Shown here: piece by piece, positions 62,617 to 64,000 of the stretch | How positions within the stretch are numbered: position 1 is the stretch's first letter | Layout of the letters: each line of letters begins with the position of its first letter | DNA from: Streptomyces laurentii | Lineage (GTDB): Bacteria; Actinomycetota; Actinomycetes; Streptomycetales; Streptomycetaceae | Length of the DNA stretch: 64,000 nt | Direction of reading: 5' to 3' | Assembly: GCA_002355495.1 (NCBI GenBank) | Contig: AP017424.1 | Coordinates: 5,149,501-5,213,500, forward strand | Notes under the pieces: generated by a model | Databases searched by the model: none | Told to the model about the DNA's origin: nothing | What the model saw: the letters and a program-made list of their open reading frames with translations, nothing else | Translations under genes and position numbers: made by a program

Positions 62617-64000
62617 ATGGTTTTTATGGGGGACAGGGCAACTCTGTTGGAGACAGGGCGGTTTGTGCAGCGGCGTGCCGATAACGCCGCAGACGAGATC
62701 ATCGAGGCCGCGGGGGCCGTCGATGCGGACGCCGGCAGCACCACCGCCGCAGACCAGGTGACCGACCACGAGACCGAGGCCGAGACCGAGGCCCGGCACC
62801 GGCTTGCCGCGGAGAAGGGCGACGCGGCCGCCATGAGCGTCCTCGGCGCGATGCTGCTGCGCCGAGGGGACCTGGAGGGGGCCGAGCCGTTCCTGCGGAC
62901 CGCCACCACCCAGGGCGACCGGGCCGCCGCCAACAACCTGGGTGTGCTGCTGCACCAGCGCGGCTACCCGGACGAGGCCGCGGCCTGGTGGCGGGTCGCC
63001 GCCGTCGCGGGCTCCGCACCGGCCGCGCACGCCCTCGGCCGGCACCACCGCGAGCGCGGCGACGAGCCCGCCGCCGAGTACTGGCTGCGCCAGTCCGCCG
63101 AGCAGGGCCACGCCCTCGGCGCGTACGCGCTCGCCGAACTCCTGCAGCACCGCAGCGACGTGGGCGCCGAGCGCTGGCTGCGCGCCGCCGCCGAGCAGGG
63201 CCACCGCGAGGCCGCCTTCCGCCTCGCCCTCGTGCTGGAGCGCCGGGCGACGGAGCAGATCGGCGGCCCGCACGCGTACGGCTCCGGGAACGAGCCCGTC
63301 GGCACCGGGACCCGGCTGCGGACGACGGTCACCCCCGGCGGTGAAACCGGTGCGACGTTCGCGCCCCGTACGAGCGAAGCCGGCGCGCTCGCGATGGCCA
63401 TGGCGATGCCGGCGACCGGGACCGTGGCCGCGGCCCGGCGGCGCGGGCTCGCGACCGGGCTCGCCGAGGCCGAGGCGTGGTTCCGGCAGGCCGCCGCGCG
63501 CGGCCACCGCAAGGCCGCCCTGCACCTCGGCGCGATCCTCGAGAAGCGCGGCGAGCTGAAGGAGGCCGGCCGCTGGTACCTGATGTCCGCCAAGGACGGC
63601 GAGTCCAAGGCCGCCTGCGCGCTCGGCTTCCTGCTGCGCGACGCGGGCGACGAGGAGAGCGCCGCCGTGTGGTGGCTGCGGGCCGCCCAGGACGGTGACG
63701 GCAACGCCGCCAACGCGCTCGGCGCGCTGCACGCCGCCCGCGGCGAACAGCAGACCGCCGAGCGCTGGTACCGCGCGGCCATGGACGCGGGCGACGTGAA
63801 CGGCGCGTACAACCTCGGGCTGCTCTGCGCCGCCCAGGAGCGCGTCACGCAGGCCGAGCAGTGGTACCGCCGCGCCGCCTACGCGGGGCACCGCGAGGCC
63901 GCCAACGCGCTCGCCGTCCTGCTGCTCCAGGCCGGCGACGCGAACGGCGCCGAGCCCTGGTTCTCCAAGGCCGCCGAGGCCGGCAGCGTCGACGCCGCCT
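62617..64000 (+). CDS. Sel1/TPR repeat protein, 3' end outside window
   Basis: The first ~461 codons of a protein that runs off the window. After an Ala/Glu/Asp-rich N-terminus (~60 residues) it is built of Sel1-like repeats of about 35 residues with AAxxGHxxAAxxLG and AExWYRxAA consensus blocks. An Ala/Met-rich low-complexity insert interrupts them at about 205-275. ATG 62617 follows GGTGG. It is probably a scaffold protein; its partner is not known. Confidence 0.85.
   Translation, partial: MVFMGDRATLLETGRFVQRRADNAADEIIEAAGAVDADAGSTTAADQVTDHETEAETEARHRLAAEKGDAAAMSVLGAMLLRRGDLEGAEPFLRTATTQGDRAAANNLGVLLHQRGYPDEAAAWWRVAAVAGSAPAAHALGRHHRERGDEPAAEYWLRQSAEQGHALGAYALAELLQHRSDVGAERWLRAAAEQGHREAAFRLALVLERRATEQIGGPHAYGSGNEPVGTGTRLRTTVTPGGETGATFAPRTSEAGALAMAMAMPATGTVAAARRRGLATGLAEAEAWFRQAAARGHRKAALHLGAILEKRGELKEAGRWYLMSAKDGESKAACALGFLLRDAGDEESAAVWWLRAAQDGDGNAANALGALHAARGEQQTAERWYRAAMDAGDVNGAYNLGLLCAAQERVTQAEQWYRRAAYAGHREAANALAVLLLQAGDANGAEPWFSKAAEAGSVDAA

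Overview
The window is chromosomal DNA of a Streptomyces-type actinomycete. GC is very high with a strong third-position GC bias, GTG and TTG starts are common, and family markers include WblC/WhiB7 with its leader, AdnAB, UvrD2, UPF0182, DUF3107, DUF3152 and DUF2342. From memory, the core gene set and much of its order match the M. tuberculosis block Rv3193c-Rv3211. That block runs rhlE, ferritin-like protein, TB9.4/DUF3107, TetR, DUF3152, moeZ, ATL, adnA, adnB, nudC, uvrD2, mycoredoxin, whiB7, ABC1 kinase, DUF2342, PDZ protease, UPF0182. Several streptomycete modules are spliced into this backbone.

Layout. 1-6.5 kb: a partial hydrolase, a DEAD-box RNA helicase with a histone H1-like tail and an apparent 1-base frameshift, a ferritin-like protein, DUF3107 and a TetR regulator. 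6.7-14.7 kb: a hydrolase, a membrane-anchored DUF3152 protein, then a tight four-gene operon (PelF-like glycosyltransferase, membrane protein, NAD-dependent epimerase, spherulin-4-like hydrolase) that looks like an amino-sugar exopolysaccharide cassette. 14.7-18.2 kb: moeZ, a lone DUF397 protein and a secreted TAP-family peptidase. 18.3-25.9 kb: a complete narGHJI nitrate reductase operon (minus strand) with a YwiC-like gene divergent to it. 25.9-28.7 kb: a flippase-like membrane protein carrying a degenerate kinase domain.

28.7-44.4 kb is a DNA-repair and stress region: ATL, adnA, a frameshifted exported-protein gene, adnB, M20 dipeptidase, nudC, mycoredoxin, uvrD2 and wblC. The wblC gene has a roughly 0.6 kb leader with a WhiB7-type promoter, a candidate upstream ORF and an intrinsic terminator, as expected for antibiotic-responsive attenuation. 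44.4-54.6 kb: ABC1 kinase, a ThiF-like protein, a YgjP-like metallopeptidase, a TerD-AIM24 fusion followed by two more AIM24 proteins, a Nudix protein, DUF2342 and an SDR-type epimerase.

An intact IS1380-family element (54562-56239) with 19-bp inverted repeats lies exactly at the stop codon of the epimerase gene, and its 4-bp target duplication CTAG contains that stop codon. After it come moaE, a small membrane protein, a PDZ/Lon-like protease, a PPA1309-family protein, UPF0182, an initiator tRNA-Met and a Sel1-repeat protein that runs off the end. narGHJI, moeZ and moaE give the window a molybdenum-cofactor theme. AdnAB, UvrD2, ATL, WblC, mycoredoxin and NudC give it a DNA-damage, redox and antibiotic-stress theme.
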